From B46-G9 sp964548365 (GTDB taxonomy: Bacteria; Desulfobacterota; DSM-4660; Desulfatiglandales; Desulfatiglandaceae): a DNA stretch of 64,000 bases. The notes under the pieces are model-generated. The model made no database searches and was not told the origin of the DNA. It saw only the letters and a list, made by a program, of their open reading frames with translations. Of this stretch, positions 42,250 to 51,489 are shown piece after piece. Every line of letters begins with the position of its first letter. The stretch's first letter is position 1. The position numbers were made by a program, and so were the translations under genes. The DNA lies in assembly GCA_964548365.1 (NCBI GenBank), contig CAZJRD010000010.1:10468-74467 (forward strand). The letters run 5' to 3'.

Positions 42250-43382
42250 GGCACACACTCATGATCCTGATCTTCTGTTGCATCGTCGCAGCTGGGGCCA
42301 GGTCAGGCCCGCTGTATGCGGCAGAGGGATCTGCATTTCCAGAAGATGCAAAATGGCTGCTGTTGCAGGCATCCAAGGAGGAGCAAGCGTTGAACAACAG
42401 CGGTCTCATCTTTGAGGATCCGGATCTGGAGCGCTATCTAAACTGCATTGTCCGAAACCTCCGACCCTCAGAATTCGGCAGCGATCTTTCGTTGAAGGTA
42501 AAAGTCATAAGGGACCCGCACCTGAACGCCTTTGTCTTTCCCGACGGGGCCATCTATGTCAACACAGGCATGCTTGCCCGCATAAAGAACGAGGCCCAAA
42601 TGGCAACGATTCTCGCCCATGAAATGGCGCACGCCCTGAGAAGGCACGCGCTGAAGATCTTTCGGGCTCTCAAGGACAGGTCCGCTGCTCACGTGGCCAT
42701 TCAAGAGGGATTCACGCAATCCGCAGGTCCATATTCCCGCTCGCTGGAGCAGGAAGCGGACAGGGTAGGCTTTGAGCTGGTGATCAAGGCGGGTTACAAT
42801 CCTCAGGAGGGGGTCGACCTTTTCGGGCATCTGGAAAAAGAGAGCGTCAAAGAAAAGATCCATGAACCCTTTGTTTCCGAAACCCGTCCCAGTCTCCGGG
42901 ACCGCATGCGGAATTTTGAGCAAATTCTTCACGCCCATGAAGACACTGGGATGTCCGGCATCAGACACGAGGAGATTTTTTTACTGAAAACCAAAGGAGC
43001 CCTCCTTGAAAACGCTTGGCTCGATCTGAAGCTCGGACGCTTCACGGCAGCCCGCAGGGAGGCTGAAAAATATCTCGGAATCGCTCCCCGCGACGCTAAG
43101 GCCTTCTACCTCCTGGGGGAAGTTTCAAGACAGAGGGGACGGGATGGAGATATCCACCGGGCCAGGGCCTTCTACGAAAAAGCCATATCCTTGGATCCTT
43201 CCTACGCGGAACCCTACCGGGCCCTTGGACTCATACAGTATAAGGCAGGTGAGATGATGCTTGCCAGGAAGTCCTTTCAATGGTGCCTCCTGCTCTCACC
43301 ACACAGGCCGGACAAGAACTATATCCAGGGCTACTTGAGAAAATGCGACGAAGCAGGAACAAGGAAAGGAACGGGTTCATGA
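42246..43382 (+). CDS. M48 family metallopeptidase with TPR-like C-terminus
   Basis: 378 residues with a signal peptide (about 1-26). The zinc-binding motif HEMAH (125-129) and the third ligand in LEQEADRVGF (Glu 168) define an M48 peptidase like BepA or YfgC, a periplasmic quality-control protease for outer-membrane proteins. The C-terminal third (from about 290) contains TPR-type helices (AKAFYLLGEVSRQRG, AEPYRALGLIQYKAG). It overlaps the following lipoprotein start (ATGA). Known for the family: BepA degrades misassembled LptD and BAM clients. Here that role is inferred. Confidence 0.88.
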   Translation: MRHTLMILIFCCIVAAGARSGPLYAAEGSAFPEDAKWLLLQASKEEQALNNSGLIFEDPDLERYLNCIVRNLRPSEFGSDLSLKVKVIRDPHLNAFVFPDGAIYVNTGMLARIKNEAQMATILAHEMAHALRRHALKIFRALKDRSAAHVAIQEGFTQSAGPYSRSLEQEADRVGFELVIKAGYNPQEGVDLFGHLEKESVKEKIHEPFVSETRPSLRDRMRNFEQILHAHEDTGMSGIRHEEIFLLKTKGALLENAWLDLKLGRFTAARREAEKYLGIAPRDAKAFYLLGEVSRQRGRDGDIHRARAFYEKAISLDPSYAEPYRALGLIQYKAGEMMLARKSFQWCLLLSPHRPDKNYIQGYLRKCDEAGTRKGTGS

Positions 43383-43918
43383 AAAGGTGGCTTTTCATCC
43401 TGCTGATTCCGCTCACAGCCTGTGCCCCCTGGAACCGGGTGACTGGCCCCTGCGATGGTCCTGGCCATCACTTTTCCGTGGATATCCCGGACGGATGGAT
43501 GAAGTTCGACACCGACAACCATCTGTTCATAAGCCGAGACGGGCCGTTTCTCCAGTATATCCTCGTCGAGAGCCGGAACCTGGAGGCACCCTTTGCACAC
43601 ACGAGGAGAAGAATGAACGGGGCCATGCTGCCACAGGAGGCCGCGGAGGTGATTGTAGATGATTTGAGCCTGGACCGGGCGGTGAGGAATCTGCATGTGC
43701 TCGAAAACGCTCCTGTTAGAAACGCACATCAGGATGGATTCAAAATCCTCTTCACATACAAGAACGGAGATGAACTGACCTTGAAAACCCTCTACCACGG
43801 GTTCATCAAAGGCCGGATGTTCTACAGCATCCGTTATACCGCGGCCGAAAGATACTATTTTGCAAAGGATGTGGGGACCTTCAAGAAAGTCCTGGCGGGA
43901 TTCAGACTTCTTGAGTAA
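43379..43918 (+). CDS. Small lipoprotein downstream of M48 protease (179 aa)
   Basis: Start at the ATG at 43379, overlapping the M48 stop, with AAGGA eight bases upstream. The signal MKRWLFILLIPLTAC carries a lipobox with Cys 15. The mature part contains FSVDIPDGWMKF near its start, a pattern seen in DUF domains of outer-surface lipoproteins, and ends FKKVLAGFRLLE. I do not recognise an assigned family. As the third gene of the operon it may be a partner or substrate of the M48 protease. Confidence 0.72.
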   Translation: MKRWLFILLIPLTACAPWNRVTGPCDGPGHHFSVDIPDGWMKFDTDNHLFISRDGPFLQYILVESRNLEAPFAHTRRRMNGAMLPQEAAEVIVDDLSLDRAVRNLHVLENAPVRNAHQDGFKILFTYKNGDELTLKTLYHGFIKGRMFYSIRYTAAERYYFAKDVGTFKKVLAGFRLLE

Positions 43919-43988
43919 CGACCCCCGTGCCTTATTGTCCTTCGAAACGGACACCAAAGCGAACTGAATATTGAGTACATAACAGGTC

Positions 43989-44951
43989 CTAAGTGATGAG
44001 GACGATCTTGCCGAAGGTGCCCGGTTCCATGACGAGCCGGTGGGCCTCCGGGGCTTCGGCGAGGGGCAACTCTTTCCCTACCACGGGATGCAAGGTGTGG
44101 TTTTTTATTCCTTCGTGGATAGCGGCGTGGATTTTCAATCGCTCCTCCTCGGACGCGTTCATCACCAGCATGCCCAGGATAGCCGCGTTTCGCACCAGGG
44201 CGTCCCTGGGGTTTATTTCAACCGGCCCTCGGCTGCCGATAATGACTACCCGCCCGTCCCTTGCAAGTAATTGGAGATCGGCCCCGAGATTGACATTGGC
44301 GAGCATCTCCAGGATCACGTCGACTCCTTTTCCGCCGGTTAGCTCCAATATCTTGTGGTGATAATCCTTGTCGTGGTGATCAAGCACCTGCTGCGCACCC
44401 TGCTCTCGGACGAGGGCCCTCCCCTTCGCAGTTCCACCTGTTCCAATCACGAACATGCCGGAGGCCACCGCAAACTGGACCGCGGCAAGACCCACTCCCC
44501 CGGTCGCGCCATGGACGAGGACCGTTTCTCCCGGCAGCGCCCCTGCGCGGTGAAAAAGGGCATAACACGCAGCGGTATAAGGAACGTTGACACCGGCACC
44601 CTGTGCGAAAGAGATAGGATCAGGAAGAGAGTGCACCTGGTTCGCCCCGCACAGGGTCTGCTCCCCGTAGGTACCGGTGAGTGATCCGCCTACATAGACA
44701 CGATCACCCACGGTAACACTAACCACCTGCTCGCCCACGGATTCAACGGTACCGGCCCCGTCCATTCCCGGCGTGTAAGGCAGTGGCGGCTTGATGTGGT
44801 AGGTGCCTGATCGAATGTAGGTGTCCACCGGGTTGACGCCGGCGGCCCCCACACGGACCACTACTTCACCCGGCCCCGGCCTGAGATCGGGAGTCTCTTC
44901 CAGTTTCATTGCGTCCGGGTCGCCGAACGCGTGTACACGAATCGCCTTCAT
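43989..44951 (-). CDS. NADPH:quinone oxidoreductase-like protein (zeta-crystallin family)
   Basis: 320 residues of the medium-chain dehydrogenase/reductase superfamily. AAGVNPVDTYIRSG and PYTPGMDGAGTVESVG are typical of quinone reductases. The NADPH fold follows (VHGATGGVGLAAVQFAVASG). The cysteine cluster that binds structural zinc in alcohol dehydrogenases is missing, as expected for this branch. It reduces quinones or other activated alkenes with NADPH. The ribosome site is GGAGGG. It is divergent from the ADP-ribosylglycohydrolase-like gene. Confidence 0.9.
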   Translation of the reverse strand: MKAIRVHAFGDPDAMKLEETPDLRPGPGEVVVRVGAAGVNPVDTYIRSGTYHIKPPLPYTPGMDGAGTVESVGEQVVSVTVGDRVYVGGSLTGTYGEQTLCGANQVHSLPDPISFAQGAGVNVPYTAACYALFHRAGALPGETVLVHGATGGVGLAAVQFAVASGMFVIGTGGTAKGRALVREQGAQQVLDHHDKDYHHKILELTGGKGVDVILEMLANVNLGADLQLLARDGRVVIIGSRGPVEINPRDALVRNAAILGMLVMNASEEERLKIHAAIHEGIKNHTLHPVVGKELPLAEAPEAHRLVMEPGTFGKIVLIT

Positions 44952-45147
44952 CGCATGTTCCCTCCTCTTCCCTGCTCGATTAAATGCCTGGTTTTTCGCC
45001 TCATTTTTTTATTCTATCTTATGCAGATCCAACTGTCCATTGTTCCCGATGCTGCAGAAAGCGTTTGCTTTGTTTTGTCCCTATTTGATACTTTATTTCC
45101 ATAAACGGAAAAGCAATAACCAATTTTCTATGAGAGGAGAAACCGTG

Positions 45148-46062
45148 ATGAACGATAAAGCCAAGGGAATGGTGCTGGGATCATTGGCGGGCGACGCCTT
45201 GGCCATGGGTGTCCACTGGATTTACAACACCCGGGTTATCGACAAAAAATGGGGGCGAGTGGAGGCATACTTGAAACCCGAGAGACCCACGTATCATCCC
45301 ACCAAGGATCTGGGAGAGTTTACCCATTACGGGGATCAAACCCTGGTCCTCTTGAAATCCATTGCCGCAGCGGGGGGCTTTGATCTTGATCATTTTGCCA
45401 GGGACTGGCAGGACTTCTTCGCGTCCTATGACGGCTACGTTGATGAAGCCACTAAAGGGACCCTCGCAAATATTTCCGCGGGAAAAGAGTGGGCATCTGC
45501 AGGCTCGCCGTCACTTGAACTGGCCGGTGCCTCGCGCATCGCGCCGATTGTCTATTGCTACCGCAACAATCTCGATAAACTCATCGCCGCGGCGCGCGCC
45601 CAGACTTCCTTTACGCATAATACCCAGCCGGTTGTTGCAAGCACCGAATTTTTTGGAGGACTTGCTTTCAAGGTCCTGGGGGGAGAGACGCCTCTCTCAG
45701 CCATTCAAGCTATCATGGACGAAGGATTCCAGGAAGAACCGTTTTCCCAGTGGATTCAAAGGGGTCTTGAAAGCATCGAAAACGAGACAAGGGAAGCTAT
45801 CCTGAATTTCGGGCAGATGTGCGAGGTGGAGGCCGCGTTCCCCTCGGTGATCCACCTCATCGCAAAGTACGAAAACAACCTGAAAGAAGCGCTCATTGAA
45901 AATGTCATGGCAGGGGGAGATTCCGCGGGCAGGGGCCTGCTCGTCGGGATGATCCTGGGCGCCCACCTGGGCATGGACGCGATCCCCGAGGCGTGGCTGA
46001 CCGACCTGAAGGCCTATCAAGAAGTCATGGAACTCCTGGCCACTTTCCCCTCTTCCCGATAA
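45148..46062 (+). CDS. ADP-ribosylglycohydrolase-fold protein (crystallin J1-like, degenerate)
   Basis: 304 residues from the ATG at 45148 with AGGAG upstream; a GTG three bases before or an ATG at 45130 are alternatives. The ARH fold opens with AKGMVLGSLAGDALAMGVHW. The two metal motifs of true hydrolases are altered: the usual TDDT is YGDQT here and the C-terminal GGDTDT-like motif is GGDSAGRG, so one aspartate remains at each site. This resembles J1-crystallin and related proteins of unknown activity. It is convergent with the yitT-like gene, four bases apart. Confidence 0.82.
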   Translation: MNDKAKGMVLGSLAGDALAMGVHWIYNTRVIDKKWGRVEAYLKPERPTYHPTKDLGEFTHYGDQTLVLLKSIAAAGGFDLDHFARDWQDFFASYDGYVDEATKGTLANISAGKEWASAGSPSLELAGASRIAPIVYCYRNNLDKLIAAARAQTSFTHNTQPVVASTEFFGGLAFKVLGGETPLSAIQAIMDEGFQEEPFSQWIQRGLESIENETREAILNFGQMCEVEAAFPSVIHLIAKYENNLKEALIENVMAGGDSAGRGLLVGMILGAHLGMDAIPEAWLTDLKAYQEVMELLATFPSSR

Positions 46063-46065
46063 GCG

Positions 46066-46956
46066 CTACCAGTGGGGCTGGTTCCCAATACCTTGCCCCA
46101 TCACTTCGAGGGTGTCCGTCACTACCACGAATGCATCCGGGTCTGATTCCCTGACTATCCGCTTGAGACGCGGTAACTCACGGAAAGTGATGACAGTATA
46201 GAGGACCTTCATTTCCCTGCCCGAAAACCCTCCCTTTGCCTTGCTGATGGTGACACCCCTCCTGATTCTGTATATAATATCCTTGGATATCTGCTCCCAC
46301 TGGGAGGATATGATCAGGGCAGCTTTTCTCTGACTCAGCCCCGTTACCACAAGATTCAAAACGTGGGTGCTGACATAGATATAAATCAGTGTATAAAGCG
46401 TTTTTTCGAGAGGGAAAAGCAGGACTGCTGTACTCAGGATAATGATATTGAATCCCAGGGAGGTATTGCCTAAGCGGAAGGAAAAGAATTTCAGGAGGAT
46501 GACGGAAAGGATATCGGTCCCGCCTGCGGAACCCCTTGACCGCAGGATGATGCCCGATCCGACCCCGGAAATGATGCCAGCCAGCAGGGCGCTCAAAAGC
46601 TTATCCTGAAGCGGAAAAGAAACCTTAATGAATTGCACGGCAACCGAATAAATGAGCATACCGGCAATGCTGTAGAGGAAAAACCGCAGGCTGATAAATT
46701 TCCATCCAAGCAGAAAAAGGGGTACATTTGTGAGGAAATAAAGTACCCCGAGAGTCAGGGAAGGAACGAGGTAGTGAATGATAAGCGCCACCCCGGTAAA
46801 TCCACCGCTGAGGAAGTGAAGGGGCACCAAGATACCGTTGACAGCCACCGCGCAAATGACGCTCCCGAGGGATATGAGGAACAGATTCCAAACGACATCT
46901 TTGACGGGCGTGAGAACAGATTTTAGAGTATGCTTGGCAGGCTGGCCTTCATCCAT
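46066..46956 (-). CDS. YitT family membrane protein (DUF161/DUF2179)
   Basis: 296 residues with five or six transmembrane helices in the first 190 residues (VWNLFLISLGSVICAVAVNG, SGGFTGVALIIHYL, TNVPLFLLGW, GGTDILSVILLKFF) and a cytoplasmic DUF2179 domain at the end (LYTVITFRELPRLKRIVRES). The GSGGGTD/SGGFTG glycines are typical of the family. The function is unknown; it has been proposed as a transporter. The gene is preceded on the same strand by a small SAP-like gene 41 bases away, so they may be co-transcribed. Confidence 0.9.
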   Translation of the reverse strand: MDEGQPAKHTLKSVLTPVKDVVWNLFLISLGSVICAVAVNGILVPLHFLSGGFTGVALIIHYLVPSLTLGVLYFLTNVPLFLLGWKFISLRFFLYSIAGMLIYSVAVQFIKVSFPLQDKLLSALLAGIISGVGSGIILRSRGSAGGTDILSVILLKFFSFRLGNTSLGFNIIILSTAVLLFPLEKTLYTLIYIYVSTHVLNLVVTGLSQRKAALIISSQWEQISKDIIYRIRRGVTISKAKGGFSGREMKVLYTVITFRELPRLKRIVRESDPDAFVVVTDTLEVMGQGIGNQPHW

Positions 46957-46996
46957 GATGCTCTTTTCCCCCGCTCAATATGCTTTTTTCTCGACA

Positions 46997-47206
46997 TCAC
47001 TTTTGATGGCCTGCATTCCACAGATCCACACAATCGTCGCGCCACAGGCACGACTCCTCCATGCAACTAGCCACCCGTTCTGTTCCGTAGCAGTCGATGT
47101 TCTGTTCGGCCCTCTGAATAGCCTGTATTATATCTTTTTTATTCATGCGATACGTGTTGATACTCATCTGCTTTGCCATTTTTCTTATGTGATTGAAATT
47201 CATCAT
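46997..47206 (-). CDS. Small SAP/Rho-N-like protein (69 aa)
   Basis: 69 residues from a double ATG with GAAAGGGGG upstream. The N-terminal half, IRKMAKQMSINTYRMNKKDIIQAIQRAE, resembles the SAP or Rho N-terminal helix-extended-helix that binds nucleic acid. It then has three cysteines in a CYGT...SCMEESCLWRDDC run, possibly a metal site. Such short proteins are, from memory, frequent in Desulfobacterota. Role unknown. Confidence 0.75.
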   Translation of the reverse strand: MMNFNHIRKMAKQMSINTYRMNKKDIIQAIQRAEQNIDCYGTERVASCMEESCLWRDDCVDLWNAGHQK

Positions 47207-47482
47207 ATACCCCCTTTCTCCAAGAATCTTTTAGGCATATATAAAAACCAACCAATAAACCGGCGTGTTTTCCGCAAACAAACGCTTGGATATAATGGTC
47301 CAGATTCCATTATGAATAACCATTCTATTTGGTCAAGAAAATGAAAGGCTTTTTGCTGGCTGCCCATATGCCCATACTGATGTCGATATTATCTATGCCT
47401 TAAATGGCGGGGCTTGATCACCGAACTGACCCTGAGGACGAAAAAGGTATTGAACATATCCTGACAGCAGTGAATAACTAGG

Positions 47483-48325
47483 TCATAGGGAAACGGATGT
47501 ACGATCCACTTCGTAATTCACCGTTACCATCCACTCCTGGTAACTTGTGTCAAGCGCTTTGAGAGCGGACATCAACTCCTGCTTGAATACCGTCTCGATC
47601 GGGCTGCCACGACCAGGCCAAAGAGGAAACTTGACCCGCAGAAATTCCTTTCCCGACTCTGTCTTGATCCGTCCCTCTATGGAAGGAGGCGATACGAGAA
47701 TTCCGGAAAACTGTTGGGCCGTAGAGTTCACGATGGCCGTCACGCTCTCTTCCACCTGCCCGGCCACTTCAGGATCGCCCGGGAGTATTACGTCTGCCAA
47801 ACCTCTTATATACCCTCGTGGGTAAAGCACCACATTCGTAATGGTTCGATTCGGGATATAGACTCTCGCACCGAGAGCGTTTTCGATTATAGTAAAACGC
47901 ATACCAAAATTTCGGACGATCCCTGTCTGGCCTGATATCTCAACCATGTCCCCAACGTTGAAAAGCCCGGAAAAGACGATAGTCAGGCCATTTACAACGT
48001 CCTGCACCAGCCCTTGAGATCCAAACCCTATGGCCAGTCCGAGTATGGATGCGCTTGCAAGGTAGGCTTTCAACGAGATACCTAAAGCCCTTAAAATCAA
48101 CCCGATGGCCGTAAAATAGAGTGAGAAAACAATGATGCTCGTTGCAAGGCTGGCGATTGTCTTTGACTTGGAAAGCCTTATGCCTATCCTCATGGTCATC
48201 ACTTTACGGCTAAGTCGGCGCACCACGACAACCACCAAATGCAGCCCTACGACGATTGCCAGCATGACAGTGATTCCGGTAAAAGTGCTGATCTCCGAAG
48301 TGTATTTGGCCAAGCCAGAAATCAT
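47483..48325 (-). CDS. MscS family small-conductance mechanosensitive channel
   Basis: 280 residues from the ATG at 48325, chosen because GGGAGGCGAG is directly upstream. Three hydrophobic helices are followed by the pore helix LGLAIGFGSQGLVQDVVNGL and the beta domain VGDMVEISGQTGIVRNFGMRFT. This is the short MscS type. It lies 13 bases downstream of the corA gene on the same strand, so the two form an operon. It differs from the first MscS gene (31133-32242) in both pore and beta-domain sequence. Confidence 0.9.
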   Translation of the reverse strand: MISGLAKYTSEISTFTGITVMLAIVVGLHLVVVVVRRLSRKVMTMRIGIRLSKSKTIASLATSIIVFSLYFTAIGLILRALGISLKAYLASASILGLAIGFGSQGLVQDVVNGLTIVFSGLFNVGDMVEISGQTGIVRNFGMRFTIIENALGARVYIPNRTITNVVLYPRGYIRGLADVILPGDPEVAGQVEESVTAIVNSTAQQFSGILVSPPSIEGRIKTESGKEFLRVKFPLWPGRGSPIETVFKQELMSALKALDTSYQEWMVTVNYEVDRTSVSL

Positions 48326-48338
48326 CTCGCCTCCCCGG

Positions 48339-49403
48339 TCATAACCACCTCTTTCTTCTGAAATACACCAGCATGACCACCCCGATGGCAATCATGACAA
48401 GCCACACCATCGGATATCCCCAGGTTGTCTCGAGTTCGGGCATGTGTTTGAAGTTCATCCCGTAAACGCCTGCAATAAAGGTAATGGGAATGAATATGGT
48501 GGCAATAATGGTCAAGACCTTCATGACTTCGTTCATCCTGTTGCTCACGCTTGACAGATAGATATCCATCATGCTGGAAACCATATCTCGAAGCGTCTCT
48601 ACCGTATCAATAACTTGAATTGTGTGGTCATAAACATCCCTGAGAAAAAGAGTTGTCTTTTCTTCAATGAGACTGGACTCTCCTCTTTCAAGGCCACCCA
48701 ACAACTCCCTGAGAGGCCAAATCGATTTCCGGAAAGAAATGAACTCCCTCTTCAAAACGTAAATCATGTGTAATATCTCCGGACTCGGGTTCGTAACAAT
48801 ATCTTCCTCTATGGATTCAACTTTCTCCCCAAGTTTTTCCAGCACAACGAAATAGTTATCCACGATGGCATCCATGAGAGCATAGGCCAGATAGTCACTG
48901 CTCCTCTTTCTGATCCGACCTTTCCCCTTCCTGAGTCGATCTCGAACCGGCTCAAAAACATCTCCCACTCTTTCCTGAAATGTGATGACATAATTCCGGC
49001 CGAGAATCAGACTGAACTGCTCTGATTCAAGTTGGGCTTCCTTCTCATCATAAGAGAGCATCCTGGCTACAATGAAGATGTAATCATCGAATTCCTCCAT
49101 CTTTGGGCGCTGCACCGTGTGTACGATATCTTCCAGGACCAATGGGTGCACACCGACATTTTCTCCGATCTTTTCTATCATGTCAACTTCATGGAGGCCG
49201 TCTATGTTGATCCATGTAACGGTCGGCTTGTTTTCGTAAGGGATACAGTCATTCACATTTTCCAATTCCCGCTCTTCCAAATTTGCCTCATCGTAATCAA
49301 TCAGGCGTATTCTAACCTTTTCAACCTTCTTCTCGCCCACATGAACAAGCGTCCCTGGCTGTAGCCCTGGCTTTTTAGAAACTCTTTTCATAAATCTGCG
49401 CAT
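48339..49403 (-). CDS. corA: CorA family magnesium/cobalt transporter
   Basis: 354 residues, the normal CorA size. A large cytoplasmic funnel domain with long helices comes first. Two C-terminal transmembrane helices carry the family's signature GMN motif in AGVYGMNFKHMPELE. The last residues VYFRRKRWL are basic, as expected inside the cell. It is a pentameric Mg2+ channel that may also pass Co2+ or Ni2+. The start follows GGAGGTGAG. It is the first gene of a corA-mscS operon. Confidence 0.94.
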   Translation of the reverse strand: MRRFMKRVSKKPGLQPGTLVHVGEKKVEKVRIRLIDYDEANLEERELENVNDCIPYENKPTVTWINIDGLHEVDMIEKIGENVGVHPLVLEDIVHTVQRPKMEEFDDYIFIVARMLSYDEKEAQLESEQFSLILGRNYVITFQERVGDVFEPVRDRLRKGKGRIRKRSSDYLAYALMDAIVDNYFVVLEKLGEKVESIEEDIVTNPSPEILHMIYVLKREFISFRKSIWPLRELLGGLERGESSLIEEKTTLFLRDVYDHTIQVIDTVETLRDMVSSMMDIYLSSVSNRMNEVMKVLTIIATIFIPITFIAGVYGMNFKHMPELETTWGYPMVWLVMIAIGVVMLVYFRRKRWL

Positions 49404-49612
49404 CGTATCTCACCTCCAATTGGACTCTGATACTTCAGTTTTTGATAGCGGTGAACCTCTTTGAGCCTGTCTTTCCCAATGTTTCAGCTCACTCTTGTCT
49501 TTCTTCTGACATATGACTTGCCAAATTTTCAAAGACTCGGAAACGCTGCCGCACATGCCCACAAAACAAAAACCAAAATTTCAATGGCAGGGCAGATGCT
49601 TGGAGCCCTGCG

Positions 49613-51232
49613 TCAATCGGCATCGACCGCGCCATCCTGTTTTGTTTTCTTCCCCTTCTTCCGGTTTTCAGCCAAAAAACGAAAGGAAGGAAAGTCCGTC
49701 AGCTTGCGGGCATCGTACAAGCCCAGCAAGAGCAAGAGGGCCAGGGTGGAGAAATGCAACTCCGGATACATCAACAACAGCCGCCCGAAGGATTGCCACT
49801 TGAAGACCACGACACAGCTGATGGCCACAAAAATTGTCCAGAAAAGCCGCAAAAGAGCAATGCGCTTCCCGTCTTCATCAGCAATGGTGTATACGCGATC
49901 AATGATGTTCGTCAGCACGACCAGCGGCAACAGGACCACATACCCAGCAGGAGTGAAATTGAAATGTTCCATAGCGGATAAGGTGAATGCCATGATGAAA
50001 GCCACCAGGGTAAAGACAAAGCTGAGCCTTGGCACCCGCATCAATTTCAGGCCCGGCAGCAGCGAACGTCCACTGATGCCGATGACGACCACAACGGCAA
50101 AGAGAACAACGGCCGTTCGCCAGTCAGCATACAGGATCGCCAGCCCCAGCAGGGTCGGGCTGAAGGTTCCAAACGTCGTCAGTCCCAGCACATTACGGAA
50201 GAAGGCAGTCAACAGAGCGCCTATTGGGAGTACGAGCAGAGTGATCAGCGCGTTCTGGGTGGAGAGCGGCAGTCGGGTCAGATCGATAATTTCAAGGAGG
50301 TTTCGCTGTCTGCCGCTCAGCATCCACTTTGGCGTGGCGATATGGGTGATGGAATAGCGCTTCAAGAGGACGGAAGTCTCCTTGACCTGTAGAATTTGGT
50401 CTCCCCCCTTCCGCACGGGCACGAAATGGCCCGGGAGTTCACCGCGGTAGCCGTTTTCGGGATCGAACGGCACCCATTTGCCGTTGATGAATACCTCCAC
50501 CCAGCAATGGGGGTGTGCCTCCGGGGCTTCGCGCAGGATAAAGCCGGTGATCAGCCGGGAGGGAATTTTTCCGGCACGGCACAGGGCAATCATCAGCCTG
50601 GCCCGGCCGAGTGTCGTTCCCTTTCTTTTCGCCAATACACCTGCGGCATCATGCGGTCTCCCCGTCGAATGAGTGGCAATCTTCCTTTCACAAAAAGCCG
50701 CTATGGCCTCAAGCAGTTTGTCTTTGTCAGTATGTTGCGCGGACAATTGGCGGACCATCCTCTGGATGCCCTCGTTGTTGATCTGGATATCAGGTTCGTC
50801 GCCCAAATAAAGGTCGCGGAGCTCAGGCGACAACGTTATTTTTCCCGGCGCACGCTGCCGGTGTATACCGGGCGTAAAATGCAACTGAAAATCGGCACGG
50901 AAATGAAACCGGCCACTCTGGGGAGCAATAAAAACCGCTACACGCGGTTTTTCAGTCTTTCCTGCCGGCCGCACTTGGCGCAGCTCCGGGTAAAAATAGT
51001 TCTGCCCGACAGCCCTGACATGGAGTGTGTCAATCGGCAGGGCCAGATAAAGCGAGGCACCCTTCTGTTGCGCCACGAAATCAAGATAGACCGTTAGGTT
51101 CCAGACTCTGTCGTCCGTGGGCACCCCGCCCTGCTTGGGCCACAATGTCCGGAGCGCAACGCAGGCCACGCTGACCAGGATGAGGACCATAATGGCCCAG
51201 ATTGCTCCCGGGCGATGTTTGATAAAAGGCAT
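49613..51232 (-). CDS. UUP1/inactive transglutaminase fused to 7 TM helices
   Basis: 539 residues from the ATG at 51232 (AAGGAGG 12 bases upstream). One N-terminal helix (IWAIMVLILVSVACVALRTL) is followed by a periplasmic transglutaminase-like domain. The domain contains RAGKIPSRLITG and the histidine in HCWVEVFING plus FDPENGY, but the catalytic cysteine position reads GTTLGRA (no Cys), so it is inactive. Seven hydrophobic helices follow. Published genome analysis of amidoligases places this fusion next to RimK-type ATP-grasp ligase, retropepsin and desuccinylase genes, exactly the arrangement to the right here, on the opposite strand. A promoter at 51347-51375 reads into it. Confidence 0.85.
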   Translation of the reverse strand: MPFIKHRPGAIWAIMVLILVSVACVALRTLWPKQGGVPTDDRVWNLTVYLDFVAQQKGASLYLALPIDTLHVRAVGQNYFYPELRQVRPAGKTEKPRVAVFIAPQSGRFHFRADFQLHFTPGIHRQRAPGKITLSPELRDLYLGDEPDIQINNEGIQRMVRQLSAQHTDKDKLLEAIAAFCERKIATHSTGRPHDAAGVLAKRKGTTLGRARLMIALCRAGKIPSRLITGFILREAPEAHPHCWVEVFINGKWVPFDPENGYRGELPGHFVPVRKGGDQILQVKETSVLLKRYSITHIATPKWMLSGRQRNLLEIIDLTRLPLSTQNALITLLVLPIGALLTAFFRNVLGLTTFGTFSPTLLGLAILYADWRTAVVLFAVVVVIGISGRSLLPGLKLMRVPRLSFVFTLVAFIMAFTLSAMEHFNFTPAGYVVLLPLVVLTNIIDRVYTIADEDGKRIALLRLFWTIFVAISCVVVFKWQSFGRLLLMYPELHFSTLALLLLLGLYDARKLTDFPSFRFLAENRKKGKKTKQDGAVDAD

Positions 51233-51346
51233 AACGTTTCTCGACCCTCCTTGCAAAGCATGCAAACACTACTTCGAGATACCCCCGACCGCGTGAATTA
51301 TGGTCGAAAAGAGCAATCCTGCCTGTCAGGGCCTAAAATGAACCTT

Positions 51347-51375
51347 ACTCTAGGACCAAAATAGTTTTCAGTCAA
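51347..51375 (-). promoter_or_regulatory. Candidate promoter for the 7TM transglutaminase gene
   Basis: On the minus strand TTGACT (51370-51375), a 17-base spacer and TAGAGT (51347-51352) form a fair sigma-70 promoter 115 bases ahead of the start. A divergent candidate TATGAT (51451-51456) for the retropepsin gene lacks a good -35. Confidence 0.4.
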
Positions 51376-51489
51376 GGATTTCAGCCGTTTTCACCGGTGG
51401 CTCCCCAATACTTAAACACAAACGGTAATGATTGCCATCTGAACTGTTGTATGATAGAGTTTTTAGGGTTTATCTGAAATGGAGCGACC

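Noticed and set aside
44821..45147. N-terminal extension of the ADP-ribosylglycohydrolase-like frame
   Set aside because: It overlaps the divergent quinone reductase gene, while an AGGAG site supports the start at 45148.
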